From contig JBCBBT010000028.1 in the NCBI GenBank assembly GCA_038531315.1, positions 1 to 39,571 on the forward strand: 39,571 bases of DNA, written 5' to 3'. This DNA comes from JAJFFW01 sp038531315 (GTDB lineage: Bacteria > Pseudomonadota > Alphaproteobacteria > Caulobacterales > Parvularculaceae). The notes beneath the pieces are model-generated. The model ran no database searches. It was not told the DNA's origin and saw nothing but the letters and a program-made list of their open reading frames with translations. The stretch's first letter is position 1. Each line of letters opens with the position of its first letter. Made by a program: the position numbers and the translations under genes. Shown here in pieces: positions 22,940-32,219 of the stretch.

Positions 22940-23251
22940 ATGCTTGAAATCGGGCTTGGCAATTATCTGACCGTCGCGGCGATCCTGTTTGCGATCGGCA
23001 TGGCGGGGATATTTCTGAACCGCAAGAACGTGATCATTATCATGATGTCGATTGAGTTGATGTTGCTGGCGGTCAATATCAATCTCGTCGCGTTCTCTCA
23101 GTTTCTCGGCGATCTTGTGGGCCAGGTGTTCGCCTTCATGGTGCTGACGGTCGCCGCCGCCGAAGCCGCAGTCGGCCTCGCCATTCTTGTCGCCTTTTTC
23201 TCGACCCGCGGCGACATCGCGGTCGAAGACGCCAATCTGATGAAGAATTAG
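22940..23251 (+). CDS. nuoK: NADH-quinone oxidoreductase subunit K (complex I)
   Basis: A 103-residue, three-helix membrane subunit with the proton-path glutamates in MMSIELMLLAVNINLVAF and TVAAAEAAVGLAILVAFF. Length and start agree with the family. GGGGCGAGGGG stands before the ATG. nuoL begins four bases after its stop. Confidence 0.98.
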   Translation: MLEIGLGNYLTVAAILFAIGMAGIFLNRKNVIIIMMSIELMLLAVNINLVAFSQFLGDLVGQVFAFMVLTVAAAEAAVGLAILVAFFSTRGDIAVEDANLMKN

Positions 23252-23255
23252 TTCG

Positions 23256-25457
23256 ATGCGATTTGAAGCTTTCGTTGTCTTTCTGCCGCTGTTTGGGGCC
23301 CTGTTGTCGATGCCCATCGGCAGGTTCGCGGGCGCGCGCGCATCGGAAATCGTCACCTCGACCCTGATGGGCCTCGCCGCTATCTATTCGTGGATATTGC
23401 TGTTCGATGTCACGACGGTCCTCGGCGGGGAAGCGAACACGCGCACGATTGAGCTTTTCACCTGGATCGCGTCCGGCGATTTCCGCGCCGCATGGGCTTT
23501 GCGCCTCGATGCGCTCTCGGCGGTGATGCTTGTCGTCGTCAACAGCGTTTCGTTCCTCGTTCATGTCTATTCCATGGGGTACATGAAGGATTATGGCGAG
23601 CAGTCGCGCTTTTTTGCGTATCTGTCGCTCTTCACCTTCGCGATGTTGATGCTGGTCACGTCGGACAACTTCCTGCAGCTGTTTTTCGGCTGGGAAGGCG
23701 TCGGGCTCGCCTCGTATTTGCTGATCGGTTTCTGGTTCAAGAAAAAATCCGCCAATGACGCGGCGATCAAGGCGTTCGTTGTCAATCGCGTCGGCGATTT
23801 CGGATTTGCGCTTGGCATTTTTGCGGTGTTTTACGTGTTCGGCTCGGTGGAGTTTGACACGGTCTTTGCGGTGATTGCGGCGAACGGCGAGGCGGTTCCG
23901 TTCGGGGCGGCGTCCGGCGCGCCAATTCGCGACCTGACCATTTCAGTTCTCGGCGGCGAATGGCACGCGCTGACCCTGATCGCGATCCTTCTGTTTATCG
24001 GAGCGATGGGCAAGTCGGCCCAGTTTCTCCTCCACACATGGTTGCCCGACGCCATGGAAGGCCCGACGCCGGTGTCGGCGCTGATCCATGCGGCGACGAT
24101 GGTGACGGCGGGCGTTTATCTCGTCTGCCGGTGTTCGGTGATTTACGAATATGCGCCGGACGCGGCGGCGCTGGTGACGCTGGTCGGCGCCACGACGGCG
24201 ATCTTCGCGGCGACTGTCGGCCTCCTGCAGGACGATATCAAACGCGTCGTCGCCTATTCGACCTGCTCACAGCTTGGCTACATGTTTTTCGCCGCCGGCG
24301 TGGGCGCTTATGGCGCGGCGATGTTTCATCTCTTCACGCACGCTTTCTTCAAGGCGCTTTTGTTCCTCGGCTCCGGCGCCGTCATCATCGGCATGCACCA
24401 CGAACAGGACATGAAGAAGATGGGCGGCGTCAAAAATCTGATGCCGTTCACGCATATGCTGATGTTTATCGGCACGATCGCCATCACCGGGATCGGCATT
24501 CCGGGCGTCAAATTGCTGGGCGCCCCGCTCGGCACGGCCGGGTTTGTCTCAAAGGACTATGTCATCGAAAGCGCCTATGCGGGGATGGAAAGCGGCCTGC
24601 CGTTTGCCGGCTATGCCTTCGCCGTCGGTCTTCTCGCCGCTGTCCTGACGGCGTTTTATTCATGGCGGTTAATGTTCCTGACTTTTTATCGGGAATCGCG
24701 CGCCCCCGAGCATATTCGCAAGCACCCCCATGCGGTGCCCGACACGATGATGGCGCCGCTGGTTCCGCTTGCGATCGGAGCGCTTGTCGCCGGCATGGCG
24801 TTTTACGGCAGTTTCGTCGGCAAGGGCGCCGACGCGTTCTGGGCCGGCGCCATTCACAAAGCCGAAGCCGCCGCTCATGGCGATGATCACGGTGCGGAAA
24901 AAGCGGCTGACAAGGGCCACGCCGCAAGCGCCGCGCATGGCGAAGACACAGATCACGGAAACGATACGGCGCATGCGGATGAAAAAGCCCATGCAGGTGA
25001 GAAAGCGCATGCAGGCGAAGCCGGTCACGCGGAAAGCGGCGGGCACGGCGAGCATCATTTCCCCACCTGGGTGCTGTGGGCGCCGCTGGTCGCGATGGCG
25101 CTCGGCGCGGGCGCGGCGTTCTGGCATTACGGGCGCGGCGATCCTTTGCGTCCCGGCCTCATTAAGGAAGGCGGGATGATCTACGCGTTCCTCAAGAACA
25201 AGTGGTATTTTGACGAGCTGTATGACTTCATTTTCGTCAAGCCGGCCCTGATGATCGGCCGTTTCCTGTGGAAAGACGGCGACGGCAAGACCATTGACGG
25301 CGTCGGTCCGGACGGCATCGCCGCCGCGGTGAGCGCCGGCGCGCGGCGCATCGTGCGCATCCAGTCGGGCCTCATCTATCACTATGCGTTTGTCATGCTG
25401 ATCGGCATTGCGCTCTTCATCACTTATATTCTGATGACATCCGGAGGCGGACAATGA
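23256..25457 (+). CDS. nuoL: NADH-quinone oxidoreductase subunit L (complex I), with a His-rich insert
   Basis: The largest proton-pumping subunit of complex I, an antiporter-like protein with the long lateral helix. 733 residues is long for the family (about 610-700). The conserved parts, FFGWEGVGLASYLLIGFW and HTWLPDAMEGPTPVSALIHAATMVTAGVYL, are intact. The extra length lies at about 534-602, between late membrane helices: a hydrophilic stretch with about 17 histidines plus many D, E, K and A residues, including the repeat KAHAGE. It may bind metal ions, or simply be a tolerated loop. The last four bases overlap the start of nuoM (ATGA). Confidence 0.97.
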   Translation: MRFEAFVVFLPLFGALLSMPIGRFAGARASEIVTSTLMGLAAIYSWILLFDVTTVLGGEANTRTIELFTWIASGDFRAAWALRLDALSAVMLVVVNSVSFLVHVYSMGYMKDYGEQSRFFAYLSLFTFAMLMLVTSDNFLQLFFGWEGVGLASYLLIGFWFKKKSANDAAIKAFVVNRVGDFGFALGIFAVFYVFGSVEFDTVFAVIAANGEAVPFGAASGAPIRDLTISVLGGEWHALTLIAILLFIGAMGKSAQFLLHTWLPDAMEGPTPVSALIHAATMVTAGVYLVCRCSVIYEYAPDAAALVTLVGATTAIFAATVGLLQDDIKRVVAYSTCSQLGYMFFAAGVGAYGAAMFHLFTHAFFKALLFLGSGAVIIGMHHEQDMKKMGGVKNLMPFTHMLMFIGTIAITGIGIPGVKLLGAPLGTAGFVSKDYVIESAYAGMESGLPFAGYAFAVGLLAAVLTAFYSWRLMFLTFYRESRAPEHIRKHPHAVPDTMMAPLVPLAIGALVAGMAFYGSFVGKGADAFWAGAIHKAEAAAHGDDHGAEKAADKGHAASAAHGEDTDHGNDTAHADEKAHAGEKAHAGEAGHAESGGHGEHHFPTWVLWAPLVAMALGAGAAFWHYGRGDPLRPGLIKEGGMIYAFLKNKWYFDELYDFIFVKPALMIGRFLWKDGDGKTIDGVGPDGIAAAVSAGARRIVRIQSGLIYHYAFVMLIGIALFITYILMTSGGGQ

Positions 25458-27037
25458 TCGAATCGACCGCTTCGGCGCCCTGGCTCAGCCTGATTACGTT
25501 CCTGCCGCTCCTCGGCGTTTTGTCGATTGCGTTATCGCGCTTCTGGGTGCGCTCCAATCCCGACGGCAGCTATGGCGAGCGGGAACTGGAGACGATCGCC
25601 AACCGGGCGCGCTGGATTGCGCTGATGTTCACCGGCGGCACGTTCCTACTTTCCATTCTCGTGATGGGTCTTTACTTCGACGGCGCGCTCGCCGGGTATC
25701 AGATCGTGGAAAGCGCCGCCTGGCTCGGCGGGGGCGTCAGTTACAAGATGGGCGTCGACGGCATCTCGATGCCGTTTGTCCTGCTGACCACGTTTTTCAT
25801 GCCGATCTGCATCCTCGCCTCATGGACGTCGGTTCAAAAACGCGTCGCCGACTACATGATTGCCTTTTTGTTGCTGGAAACGCTGATCATCGGCGTTTTC
25901 TGCGCGCTCGATCTGTTCGTCTTTTATATCTTCTTCGAGGCGAGCCTCATTCCGATGTTCCTGATCATCGGGATCTGGGGATCGGATGGCCGCAAGATTT
26001 TCGGCGGCGTTGACATGCCGAGCCGGGTTTACGCGGCGATCAAGTTTTTTCTCTACACGCTTCTCGGCTCGCTTTTGCTGTTGATCGCCATGGCGTGGAT
26101 GTATGTCACGGCGGGCACGACGGACATCCCGACGCTGCAACAGTTTGATTTCCCCGTTGGCGCCCAGAAATGGCTGTGGCTCGCGTTCTTCGCCTCTTTC
26201 GCGGTCAAAATGCCGATGTGGCCGGTGCACACCTGGCTGCCGGACGCGCATGTTCAGGCGCCGACGGCCGGCTCAGTGGTGCTGGCGGCGATCCTGTTGA
26301 AAATGGGCGGGTACGGATTTGTCCGGTTCTCTTTACCGATGTTCCCGGTCGCCAGCGCCGACTTCGCCCCGCTGGTTTTTGCGCTGTCGATCATCGCGAT
26401 TATCTACACCTCGCTGGTCGCGCTGGCGCAAGAGGATATGAAAAAGCTCATCGCCTATTCGTCCGTTGCGCATATGGGCTTTGTGACGATGGGTATTTTC
26501 ACCGGCACCGAACAGGGCGTTGAAGGCGCGCTGTTCCAGATGCTCTCGCACGGCTTTATTTCCGGGGCGCTCTTTTTATGCGTCGGCGTTGTCTATGACC
26601 GCGTCCACACGCGCGAGATCGCGGCTTATGGCGGGCTGGTCCACCGGATGCCGTTTTACGCATTCCTGTTTTTGTTTTTCACCATGGGCAATGTCGGCCT
26701 GCCGGGCGTTTCCGGATTTGTCGGCGAGTTTTTGACCATGGCCGGCGCGTTCAAGGCAAATGCATGGATCGCGTTTTTCGCCGCGTTCGGCGTCATTCTG
26801 TCGGCGGCTTATGCGCTGCGCCTTTACAGACAAGTCATGTATGGCGACCTCACCAAAGAGGCGTTGATGTCGATCAGCGACGTTAATCCGCGCGAGTTAA
26901 CGCTCCTGGGTCTGTTGATGGTGATGGCGCTATATTTCGGCGTTAATCCGGGCCTGGCGCTTGGCGTCTTCAGCCCGGCGGTCGACGGCATGTTGTCGGC
27001 CTACAGCGCGGCGGTCGCCTCGGCGGGAGCTTTATAG
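25454..27037 (+). CDS. nuoM: NADH-quinone oxidoreductase subunit M (complex I)
   Basis: A 527-residue antiporter-like proton-pumping subunit with about 14 helices. The conserved proton-path region reads FAVKMPMWPVHTWLPDAHVQAPTAGSVVLAAILLKMGGYG, with the lysine and histidines expected. It overlaps the end of nuoL by four bases (ATGA), a sign of translational coupling. Its TAG stop is immediately followed, in the same frame, by the ATG of nuoN. Confidence 0.98.
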   Translation: MIESTASAPWLSLITFLPLLGVLSIALSRFWVRSNPDGSYGERELETIANRARWIALMFTGGTFLLSILVMGLYFDGALAGYQIVESAAWLGGGVSYKMGVDGISMPFVLLTTFFMPICILASWTSVQKRVADYMIAFLLLETLIIGVFCALDLFVFYIFFEASLIPMFLIIGIWGSDGRKIFGGVDMPSRVYAAIKFFLYTLLGSLLLLIAMAWMYVTAGTTDIPTLQQFDFPVGAQKWLWLAFFASFAVKMPMWPVHTWLPDAHVQAPTAGSVVLAAILLKMGGYGFVRFSLPMFPVASADFAPLVFALSIIAIIYTSLVALAQEDMKKLIAYSSVAHMGFVTMGIFTGTEQGVEGALFQMLSHGFISGALFLCVGVVYDRVHTREIAAYGGLVHRMPFYAFLFLFFTMGNVGLPGVSGFVGEFLTMAGAFKANAWIAFFAAFGVILSAAYALRLYRQVMYGDLTKEALMSISDVNPRELTLLGLLMVMALYFGVNPGLALGVFSPAVDGMLSAYSAAVASAGAL

Positions 27038-28483
27038 ATGTCGATTTTCCAAATGCTCGCCGCGGCGATCCCGGAACTGATGCTCGCCGTCGGGGCGATG
27101 GTGTTCCTTGTTGTCGGCGTGTTTGTCGGCGAAAAATCCGCGCGCGGCATTGCGCTCGCCTCGATGGCGCTGCTCATCGCCGCCGCGCTTGTGGCGCTCA
27201 CCACCGGCGAAGGGGGCGCGTCCATTGCGATCTTCGACGGCGCTTTCCAGATCGACGCTTTTGCGCGCTTCGCCAAGGTCATCATCTTCCTCGCCGCGGC
27301 GTTTGCGATCGCCATGTCCGACCGGTTTGTCGGCGGCGAGGAATTGTCGCGGTTTGAATATCCGGTTTTGATCGTGCTGGCGGCGTTCGGCATGGCGCTG
27401 ATGGCGTCCGCCAATGATCTGATCTCGCTTTACATGGGCGTCGAGACGCAAAGCCTGGCGCTTTACATTCTGGCGACTTTCAACCGCGACAGCCGGCGCT
27501 CGACCGAGGCCGGGCTTAAATACTTTGTACTCGGTGCGTTGTCGTCCTGTCTTTTGCTTTACGGCGCATCGCTGATCTACGGCTTTACCGGCGCGACAAG
27601 CTTTGACGCTATCGCAGCGGTGGCGCGCGAAGCCGACCAAAATGTCGGCCTCGTGATCGGACTTGTCTTTCTGATTTCGGGGCTTGCATTCAAAGTGTCC
27701 GCAGCGCCCTTCCATATGTGGACGCCGGACGTTTATGAAGGCGCGCCGACGCCGGTGACGGCGTTCTTCGCCGCTGCGCCCAAAATGGCCGCGATGGCGC
27801 TCTTCACCCGCGCCATGGTCGGCTCGTTTCCCGATATTGTCGATCAGTGGCAGCCGGTGATCGCCATGATCGCCGTCGCTTCGATGACGATCGGCGCCTT
27901 TTCCGCGATCATGCAGTCCAACATCAAACGCCTGATGGCGTACTCATCGATTGGTCACATGGGGTATGCGCTGATCGGCCTTGCAGCGGGGACAAGCCAG
28001 GCCGTTTCCTCGGTGCTGATCTATATGGCGATCTATGTCGCGATGACCGTCGGCGTCTTCGCCTGCATTCTTCTGATGCGCCGGCGCGGCGGCATGACGG
28101 AAAACATCGCCGATTTGTCGGGCCTGTCGTCGACCAACATGCCGCTCGCCTGTTTGTTCACGGTGCTGTTTTTATCGCTCGCCGGCATCCCGCCGATGGC
28201 CGGCTTCCTCGCCAAGTGGTTTGTCTTCTTCGCCGCGGTCGATGCGGGCCTGATCTGGCTCGCGGTGGTCGGTGCGGTGATGAGCGTTGTGTCCGCTTTC
28301 TATTACCTGCGGGTGATCTGGATCATGTGGTTCAATGAGCCGGCGCCGCTGTTCGAGCGCCCGGCGGGGCCGGGCCTCAGCCTGACGGCGTTTTTGTCGG
28401 CGGCGTTGATGTTCCCGATTCTGTTTGTCTTTATCGGGCCGCTGCGCGGGGCCGCCGATCAGGCGGCGGCGGCGCTCTTTTAA
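27038..28483 (+). CDS. nuoN: NADH-quinone oxidoreductase subunit N (complex I)
   Basis: A 481-residue antiporter-like proton-pumping subunit. Conserved stretches are YFVLGALSSCLLLYGASLIYG, FKVSAAPFHMWTPDVYEGAPTPVTAFFAAAPK and MAYSSIGHMGYALIG. It starts on the base after the nuoM stop and in the same frame. Its TAA is followed at once, again in frame, by the TTG start of birA. No ribosome binding site separates the genes, so they are probably translated by reinitiation. Confidence 0.98.
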   Translation: MSIFQMLAAAIPELMLAVGAMVFLVVGVFVGEKSARGIALASMALLIAAALVALTTGEGGASIAIFDGAFQIDAFARFAKVIIFLAAAFAIAMSDRFVGGEELSRFEYPVLIVLAAFGMALMASANDLISLYMGVETQSLALYILATFNRDSRRSTEAGLKYFVLGALSSCLLLYGASLIYGFTGATSFDAIAAVAREADQNVGLVIGLVFLISGLAFKVSAAPFHMWTPDVYEGAPTPVTAFFAAAPKMAAMALFTRAMVGSFPDIVDQWQPVIAMIAVASMTIGAFSAIMQSNIKRLMAYSSIGHMGYALIGLAAGTSQAVSSVLIYMAIYVAMTVGVFACILLMRRRGGMTENIADLSGLSSTNMPLACLFTVLFLSLAGIPPMAGFLAKWFVFFAAVDAGLIWLAVVGAVMSVVSAFYYLRVIWIMWFNEPAPLFERPAGPGLSLTAFLSAALMFPILFVFIGPLRGAADQAAAALF

Positions 28484-29365
28484 TTGGCCCAGGCGCCGCC
28501 TTCCGCAGCGACGCACGCCGCCGCGACAATCATTTATTTTGACACCATCGATTCCACCAGCGCCGAAGCCAAACGCCGGATCGCGGCGGGCCTCAACGCT
28601 GACCTGGGCGATGAATTGCGCGATGAATGCTGGATCGTCGCCGCCCGGCAGACGGCGGGCTATGGCCGGCGCGGCTCGGCCTGGCGCCAGGCCTCCGGCG
28701 ACGTTGCCGCCAGCCTGATTTTCGCCGCCCCGCAACCGGCCGCCGACGCCGGACAGCTCTCTTATGCGGCGGCGCTTGCGGTGGTGGACGCGGTGCGTCA
28801 GTTCGCGCCGGATGCCGATTTGTCAGTAAAATGGCCGAACGATATCCTTCTCGGCGGGGCGAAACTCTCCGGAATGATCCTTGAGCTGATCAAGGGGCCG
28901 GGCGGCGACCCGATGCTGATTTTCGGCGTCGGCGTCAACATCGTTTCAAAACCGGGCGACGTCGCTTACCCGACCGCGCGCCTGATGGACGCCGATGGCG
29001 CGCCGGCGCCGACGCCGCAGGATTTCGTCAAAGCGCTCGATAGCGCCTTCCGGCGCTGGCGCGGCGCCTGGGCGCGGGACGGGTTCGCCGCCTTGCGCGC
29101 GCCGTGGACGGCGCTCGCCGCAGGGCTCGGTCAGACGATTGTTGCGCGCTTGCCGACGCGCGAGGCGCGCGGCGTTTTCAAAGGGCTCAGCGAGACCGGC
29201 GCGCTTCTCATCGAAAACGAAGCCGGCGTTGAAACCGTCACCGCCGGCGAGGTGTTCTTCCCCGACGAGGCGGCGGCGGCGCGGGCCAGCCAGCGGGAAA
29301 AGCTTGACCGCGACCCGGCGCGCGTCCAGCTTGGCGGCGAAAATCCATGCGGAGACAAGGACTAA
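28484..29365 (+). CDS. birA: Biotin-[acetyl-CoA-carboxylase] ligase
   Basis: A 293-residue class I biotin protein ligase, without the N-terminal DNA-binding domain of E. coli BirA; it attaches biotin to the carrier protein of acetyl-CoA carboxylase. Motifs are STSAEAKR, the biotinyl-AMP loop GYGRRGSAW (59-67), KWPND (116-120) with K127 nearby, and GVGVNI. The only possible start codon in the region is TTG at 28484, next to the nuoN stop. Its position after the nuo genes, followed by coaX and rnj, is a conserved alphaproteobacterial arrangement. Confidence 0.93.
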   Translation: MAQAPPSAATHAAATIIYFDTIDSTSAEAKRRIAAGLNADLGDELRDECWIVAARQTAGYGRRGSAWRQASGDVAASLIFAAPQPAADAGQLSYAAALAVVDAVRQFAPDADLSVKWPNDILLGGAKLSGMILELIKGPGGDPMLIFGVGVNIVSKPGDVAYPTARLMDADGAPAPTPQDFVKALDSAFRRWRGAWARDGFAALRAPWTALAAGLGQTIVARLPTREARGVFKGLSETGALLIENEAGVETVTAGEVFFPDEAAAARASQREKLDRDPARVQLGGENPCGDKD

Positions 29366-29368
29366 GCC

Positions 29369-30157
29369 ATGCTTCTCGCCATCGACGTGGGGAACACCAA
29401 TTCCGTCATCGCGCTTTATGACGGCGAGAAAGCGCTGGCTCAGTGGCGGACGTCGACCTCCACGGTCAGAACCGCCGACGAATACGCCGTCTGGCTCTCC
29501 CAGCTGATGTCGCTGAAAGATCTCGCATTTGGTTGCATCACCGACTGCATCATCGCGACCGTTGTGCCGCAATCGCTGTTCCATCTGCGCAATCTGTCGC
29601 GGCGTTATTTTGAGTGCGAACCTTTTGTGGTCGCCGCCGACAATATTCCGGGCGTTGACGTGCGGATCGCAAAACCCTCCGAGGCCGGCGCCGACCGGCT
29701 CGTCAACGCGGTCGGCGCTTTTAAGGCCCATGGCGGCCCGCTGATCGTCGTTGACAGCGGCACGGCGACGAATTTCGACATTGTCGGCGCCGACGGGGGC
29801 TTTGAAGGCGGCGTTATCGCACCGGGGATCAATCTGTCGATGCAGGCGCTGCACGAAGCGGCCGCGCGCCTGCCGCGCATCGCCATCGAAAAGCCGCCGC
29901 GCATCATCGGCACCGACACTGTCGGGGCCATGCAAACCGGCGTTTTCTGGGGCTATGTGAGCCTCATCGAAGGCCTGATCGCGCGCATCAAATGCGAATA
30001 TGATCGCCCCATGAAGGTTGTTGCGACCGGCGGCATCGCCGCGCTTTTTGAGGGCGCGACAACATCGATCGATATTTTCGACGCCGACCTCACCATAAGA
30101 GGGCTTCTCGAAATCCATTTCCGCCTCGCAGCCCGTAAAGGCGCTGAACCCTCCTGA
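29369..30157 (+). CDS. coaX: Type III pantothenate kinase
   Basis: A 262-residue enzyme that phosphorylates pantothenate, the first step of coenzyme A synthesis. The acetate-kinase-fold phosphate motif DVGNTNS is at 6-12, ATVVPQS lies at about 64-70, and the substrate region reads GADRLVNAVGAF. VVDSGTATNFD and GGVIAPGI follow. The start is three bases after the birA stop, with GGAGACAAGG before the ATG. It belongs to the nuo-birA-rnj operon. Confidence 0.96.
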   Translation: MLLAIDVGNTNSVIALYDGEKALAQWRTSTSTVRTADEYAVWLSQLMSLKDLAFGCITDCIIATVVPQSLFHLRNLSRRYFECEPFVVAADNIPGVDVRIAKPSEAGADRLVNAVGAFKAHGGPLIVVDSGTATNFDIVGADGGFEGGVIAPGINLSMQALHEAAARLPRIAIEKPPRIIGTDTVGAMQTGVFWGYVSLIEGLIARIKCEYDRPMKVVATGGIAALFEGATTSIDIFDADLTIRGLLEIHFRLAARKGAEPS

Positions 30158-30183
30158 GCTCGGATCAACAAACAAGGCGCTTA

Positions 30184-31842
30184 ATGGCCAAAGACGCGTT
30201 CGTATTTCTCCCGCTGGGCGGTTCCGGCGAAATCGGCATGAACATGAACCTCTACGGGCTCGGCGGCGGCGCCGGCCGGCAGTGGATCATGATCGACTGC
30301 GGCGTCACGTTCGGCGATCTTTCAACGCCGGGAATCGACCTGATTTGTCCGGACCCGACTTATATTCTGGACCACAAAGAAAATCTGCTGGCGCTGCTTT
30401 TGACCCATGGCCATGAAGACCATATCGGGGCGGTGGCGCTCCTCGCGCCGATGCTGGGCTGTCCGATCTATGCAACGCCCTTCACCGCTGAATTAGTGCG
30501 CCGCAAGTTCGCCGAGCGCGACATCGATATCAAGATCAACGTCATCGACATGGGCGCGCGCTTTTCCGTCGGCCCGTTCGACCTTGAATATGTGACGCTC
30601 ACGCACTCGATCCCCGAACCGAACGGCGTCGTCATCCGCTCGCCGCATGGCGCGGTGCTTCATACCGGCGACTGGAAGATCGACAAGAACCCGTCACTTG
30701 GGCCGCATACGGATGATGCGACCTTGAAAAAACTTGGCGACGAGGGCGTCCTCGCCATGATCTGTGATTCAACCAACGTCCTGTCGCCGGGCGAGTCGGG
30801 GTCGGAGAGCGACGTCCGCGAGAATCTGGCGCGGGTCATCGGCGCGCAGGAAGGGCGTGTTGCGGTGACGACGTTCGCGTCCAATGTCGGGCGCGTCGTC
30901 TCGATTTGCGAAGCGGCTTATCAAAACGACCGGAGCGTATGCCTGATCGGACGCTCCATGTTGCGCATCGTCGATGTGGCGCGCGAGGTTGGCCTGTTGC
31001 CGGACGGTATGCGTTTTGTCGACGCGAAGGAGGCCGGCTATCTGCCGCGCGAGCATGTGCTTTATCTGTGCACCGGCAGTCAGGGCGAGCCGCGCGCCGC
31101 GCTCTCGCGGATCGCCCGCGACGACCACCCCGATCTGACGCTCAATGACGGCGACACGGTGATCTTTTCCTCAAAGATCATTCCGGGTAATGAGCGCGAG
31201 ATTTATGATCTGCAGAACGATCTTGTTGAGCTGGGCGTTAAGATCATCACCGAGAAAGATGAGTTCATCCACGTCTCCGGCCATCCGTGCCGGGATGAGC
31301 TGAAGCAGATGTATGCATGGGTGCGCCCCGAGATTGCGATCCCGGTGCACGGCGAGGCGCGTCACCTTGAAGAACACGCCGACTTCGCCCTTGAGCAGGG
31401 CGCCAAGCGGGCGCTTTCTCCGCGCAATGGCGATATGATCCAGCTAAGCCCCGCGGGGCCGGACATCGTCGAGGAGGTTCCCGCCGGCCGCTGGCATCTC
31501 GATGGAACGGTTCTCCTCAGCGAGGGCGCCGGGCCCATGCGCGAGCGGCGCAAGCTCGGCTTCGCCGGCTGCGTGACGGTGTCGGTCGCGCTCGATGCGC
31601 GCGGGCGTCTCGCCGCGCCGAGCGTTGTCGCGCTCGCCGGCGCGCCCTTATCGACCGATGACGAAGACGACGTGCAGGGGTTTCTTGAGGAAGCCGTCGA
31701 CAACGCGCTCGATGAAACGCCGCGCACCAAGATGTCTGACGACGGCGCCGTTGAGGCGATCATCAAACGGGTCATCAGAACCCGGATGAGCGCGCTCTGG
31801 GGTAAGCGTCCGCCAGTTGCAGCGCTCATTCACAGGGTCTGA
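30184..31842 (+). CDS. rnj: Ribonuclease J
   Basis: A 552-residue metallo-beta-lactamase ribonuclease with endo- and 5'-exonuclease activity, important in rRNA maturation and mRNA decay. The metal motif is H75-G-H-E-D-H80-I-G. SGHPCRDELKQMYAWVRPEIAIPVHGEARHL carries the beta-CASP signature, and a C-terminal domain follows. Length is as usual. It lies 26 bases after coaX, and its stop is three bases before the DUF1467 gene. This is a regular place for rnj in alphaproteobacteria. Confidence 0.97.
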   Translation: MAKDAFVFLPLGGSGEIGMNMNLYGLGGGAGRQWIMIDCGVTFGDLSTPGIDLICPDPTYILDHKENLLALLLTHGHEDHIGAVALLAPMLGCPIYATPFTAELVRRKFAERDIDIKINVIDMGARFSVGPFDLEYVTLTHSIPEPNGVVIRSPHGAVLHTGDWKIDKNPSLGPHTDDATLKKLGDEGVLAMICDSTNVLSPGESGSESDVRENLARVIGAQEGRVAVTTFASNVGRVVSICEAAYQNDRSVCLIGRSMLRIVDVAREVGLLPDGMRFVDAKEAGYLPREHVLYLCTGSQGEPRAALSRIARDDHPDLTLNDGDTVIFSSKIIPGNEREIYDLQNDLVELGVKIITEKDEFIHVSGHPCRDELKQMYAWVRPEIAIPVHGEARHLEEHADFALEQGAKRALSPRNGDMIQLSPAGPDIVEEVPAGRWHLDGTVLLSEGAGPMRERRKLGFAGCVTVSVALDARGRLAAPSVVALAGAPLSTDDEDDVQGFLEEAVDNALDETPRTKMSDDGAVEAIIKRVIRTRMSALWGKRPPVAALIHRV

Positions 31843-31845
31843 GCC

Positions 31846-32091
31846 ATGAACCCCGCGGGCGCCTTTGTCATCTTCGTCATCATCTGGTGGCTGGCGTTTT
31901 TTGCGATGTTGCCGACCGGGGTGCGCTCACGCTGGGAAGCCGAGGACGACGGCGTCGAAGGCGCAGAACCCGGCGCGCCGGTCGACCCTGACCTGAAGCG
32001 CAAAGCGATTCGGGCGACATATATCGCGCTGGCCGCGACGAGTGTTGTCGTCATCATAATCATCAGCGGTCTTATCGATTTCCGCGAATGA
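31846..32091 (+). CDS. DUF1467-family small membrane protein
   Basis: An 81-residue protein with two membrane helices (about 6-22 and 55-76) and the family signature MLPTGVRSRWEAEDDGVEGAEPGAPVDPDLKRKA between them. It begins three bases after rnj. DUF1467 is widespread after rnj in alphaproteobacteria; its function is not known. It is the last gene of the operon before a hairpin with a T-run. Confidence 0.92.
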   Translation: MNPAGAFVIFVIIWWLAFFAMLPTGVRSRWEAEDDGVEGAEPGAPVDPDLKRKAIRATYIALAATSVVVIIIISGLIDFRE

Positions 32092-32158
32092 AGATCGCTG
32101 CGGATTGCCGCTGAATAAGAAGCAATCGAAAATGTGCGGCCAGCCTTGAAAATCAGGG

Positions 32159-32193
32159 GAACTGACCGTAGCTCTTTGACGTCAGTTCTTTTT
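32159..32193 (+). terminator. Intrinsic terminator / attenuator between the DUF1467 gene and mgtE
   Basis: GAACTGAC and GTCAGTTC form an 8-base-pair stem with a 14-base loop and are followed by TTTTT. The hairpin ends 27 bases before the mgtE ATG, too near for a separate promoter of normal structure after it. It may end the complex I operon, or act as an attenuator of mgtE. Confidence 0.7.
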
Positions 32194-32219
32194 GACCATC
32201 CAATAATTAACGGACGTTT

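Noticed and set aside
22214..23356. Open frame of 380 codons on the minus strand
   Set aside because: It runs opposite nuoJ and nuoK, which are clear by sequence.
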